This document shows positions 14,944 to 16,196 of a DNA stretch of 16,196 nt, in pieces (position 1 is the first letter of the stretch; each line of letters opens with the position of its first letter). Origin of the DNA: Acidobacteriota bacterium (GTDB lineage Bacteria; Acidobacteriota; Polarisedimenticolia; Polarisedimenticolales; Polarisedimenticolaceae); contig WVWW01000147.1 in NCBI GenBank assembly GCA_011773795.1, positions 11,112 through 27,307 on the forward strand. The letters are read 5' to 3'. A model generated the notes under the pieces. The model did not search any database. It was not told the DNA's origin and saw only the letters and a program-made list of their open reading frames with translations. A program made the translations under genes and the position numbers.

Positions 14944-16196
14944 CCCTGCCGAACGCATTGCTGCTGTCCTTGATCATCCCCGCCGCGGGAGCGCTGGCGA
15001 TCGCCCTGCTGCATCGTCGCCCCAACCTCCGCGAAGCGGCGACGATCGTGACGGGCGTGCTGCTGTTCGCGGACGTCGTGTATCTCGCCCAGCGGACCGG
15101 CGGAGGCAACACCACGGTCGACGTGGCCCTGCTCGAGCTCTTCCCGGGCCTGCCGTTGGCCTTCTCGATCGAGCCCCTGGGCCTGCTGTTCGGGCTGCTC
15201 GCCTCGGGCCTGTGGATCGTGACGTCGTTCTACTCGATCGGGTACATGCGCAAGCACGACGAGACGTCGCAGACGCGTTTCTTCGTCTGCTTCGCGATCG
15301 CGATCTCCGCCACGATGGGCATCGCATTTGCGCGCAACCTGCTGACCCTGTTCCTGTTCTACGAGATCCTGACGATCTCCACCTACCCGCTGGTCACGCA
15401 TCACCGCACGGAACAGGCGCGGCGCTCGGGCCGCGTCTATCTCGGCGTGCTCCTCACGACGTCGATCGGGATGTTCCTGCTCGGTCTGTCGTGGACGTGG
15501 TGGCGCACCGGCACGTTGGAGTTCACCCCGGGCGGGATCCTCGCCGGTACCGTCGAGGGTCGTGAGCTCGTCGTGCTGCTGGCGCTGTTCGCGTTCGGCA
15601 CCGGCAAGGCCGCGCTGATGCCGTTCCACCGCTGGCTGCCGGCCGCGATGGTCGCGCCGACGCCGGTCAGCGCGCTGCTGCACGCGGTGGCCGTGGTCAA
15701 GGCGGGCGTGTTCACGGTGCTCAAGGTCGTGGTCTACATCTTCGGCATCGACCTGCTCGCCGACACGGGTGCCAGCGTGTGGCTGATGTACGTGGCGGGC
15801 TTCACGATCATCGCCGCCTCGCTCGTCGCGCTGCCGAAGGACAACCTCAAGGCCCGGCTGGCCTACTCGACGATCAGCCAGCTCTCCTACATCGTCCTCG
15901 GGGCTGCGCTGGCCACCTCGGCGGGGATTCTCGGCGGCGGCATGCACATCGCGATGCACGCCTTCGGCAAGATCACGCTGTTCTTCTGCGCCGGCGCGAT
16001 CTACGTCGCCGCGCACAAGACCGAGATCAGCGACATGCGCGGCATCGGCCGCACGATGCCGGTGACGACGTTCGCGTTCCTGATCGGCTCGCTGAGCATC
16101 ATCGGCCTGCCGCCGATGGGCGGCGCCTGGAGCAAGTGGTTCCTGATGACCGGCGTGGTGGACAGCGGCCAGTGGCTGCTGATCGGCGTGCTGACG
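14940..16196 (+). CDS. MrpA/NuoL-like antiporter subunit, 3' end beyond the window
   Basis: The frame is open for 419 codons from GTG 14940 to the right edge, so the C-terminus is missing. It is a second proton-antiporter-family subunit. It has E142 (LFYEILTISTYPL), K223 (FGTGKAALMPFHRWLPAAMV), then TPVSALLHAVAVVKAGVF with H248 and K254. KARLAYSTISQLSYIVLG (304-321), H340 and K344 follow. The TPVSALLHA...VKAG signature is closer to NuoL/MrpA than to mrpD next door. Because the MrpA C-terminal module is encoded at 12151-12696, this is probably the detached MrpA N-terminal part or a second MrpD. The GTGA overlap with mrpD fixes the start. Confidence 0.88.
   Translation, partial: MTLPNALLLSLIIPAAGALAIALLHRRPNLREAATIVTGVLLFADVVYLAQRTGGGNTTVDVALLELFPGLPLAFSIEPLGLLFGLLASGLWIVTSFYSIGYMRKHDETSQTRFFVCFAIAISATMGIAFARNLLTLFLFYEILTISTYPLVTHHRTEQARRSGRVYLGVLLTTSIGMFLLGLSWTWWRTGTLEFTPGGILAGTVEGRELVVLLALFAFGTGKAALMPFHRWLPAAMVAPTPVSALLHAVAVVKAGVFTVLKVVVYIFGIDLLADTGASVWLMYVAGFTIIAASLVALPKDNLKARLAYSTISQLSYIVLGAALATSAGILGGGMHIAMHAFGKITLFFCAGAIYVAAHKTEISDMRGIGRTMPVTTFAFLIGSLSIIGLPPMGGAWSKWFLMTGVVDSGQWLLIGVLT

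Noticed and set aside
14775..16016. Minus-strand frame of 413 codons opposite mrpD and the MrpA-like gene
   Set aside because: It is rich in Arg, Gln, Glu, His and Asp, as expected for the complement of hydrophobic GC-rich membrane-protein codons. No domain is seen.
11050..16196. Membrane-bound hydrogenase operon
   Set aside because: Only antiporter-type subunits are visible and no NiFe motif is present. The operon runs off the window, so this stays open but unsupported.

Overview
The window reads as chromosomal DNA from a GC-rich Gram-negative bacterium. The evidence is several N-terminal signal peptides, an F-type ATP synthase Fo sector, a Mrp-type cation/proton antiporter, an ECF sigma/anti-sigma pair, and a membrane Ser/Thr kinase carrying PEGA-like repeats. 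This mix fits lineages such as Planctomycetota, Myxococcota or GC-rich candidate phyla, but the sequence alone does not settle the phylum. I see no tRNA, rRNA, transposase, phage gene or CRISPR array.

Region 1 (1-1920): two small unrecognised minus-strand genes lie at the left edge. A very AT-rich, hairpin-bearing intergenic stretch follows (25% GC counted over 361-420). Next, on the plus strand, come an ECF sigma factor and its zinc-finger, single-TM anti-sigma factor. A strong inverted repeat at 1889-1915 closes the sigma operon and sits tail-to-tail against the next operon.

Region 2 (1921-7395, minus strand): a three-gene operon encodes a Ser/Thr kinase with a TM helix and PEGA-like extracytoplasmic repeats, an exported TPR/propeller-like protein, and an exported protein with TPR, three PEGA-like units and a PDZ-like domain. 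Both internal junctions are GTGA start/stop overlaps. A candidate promoter with a perfect -35 box lies just upstream. The parts are familiar, but I cannot match the set to a named system. It is the best candidate here for an undescribed envelope-signalling module.

Region 3 (7397-10943, minus strand): an Fo-only ATP synthase operon, atpZ-atpI-atpB-atpE-atpF, is followed by aroB where atpH and the F1 genes often follow. The F1 genes must lie elsewhere if the enzyme is complete.

Region 4 (11050 to the right edge, plus strand): transcribed divergently from Region 3 is an Mrp antiporter operon in the order mrpE-F-G-(MbhD/MbhE-like)-mrpB-C-D-(MrpA/NuoL-like, cut by the window edge). Every junction overlaps. 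The order parallels the antiporter half of membrane-bound hydrogenases (Mbh), and the MrpA C-terminal module is a separate gene. Fo and Mrp share a 106-bp intergenic region, so two ion-translocating systems are arranged head to head.
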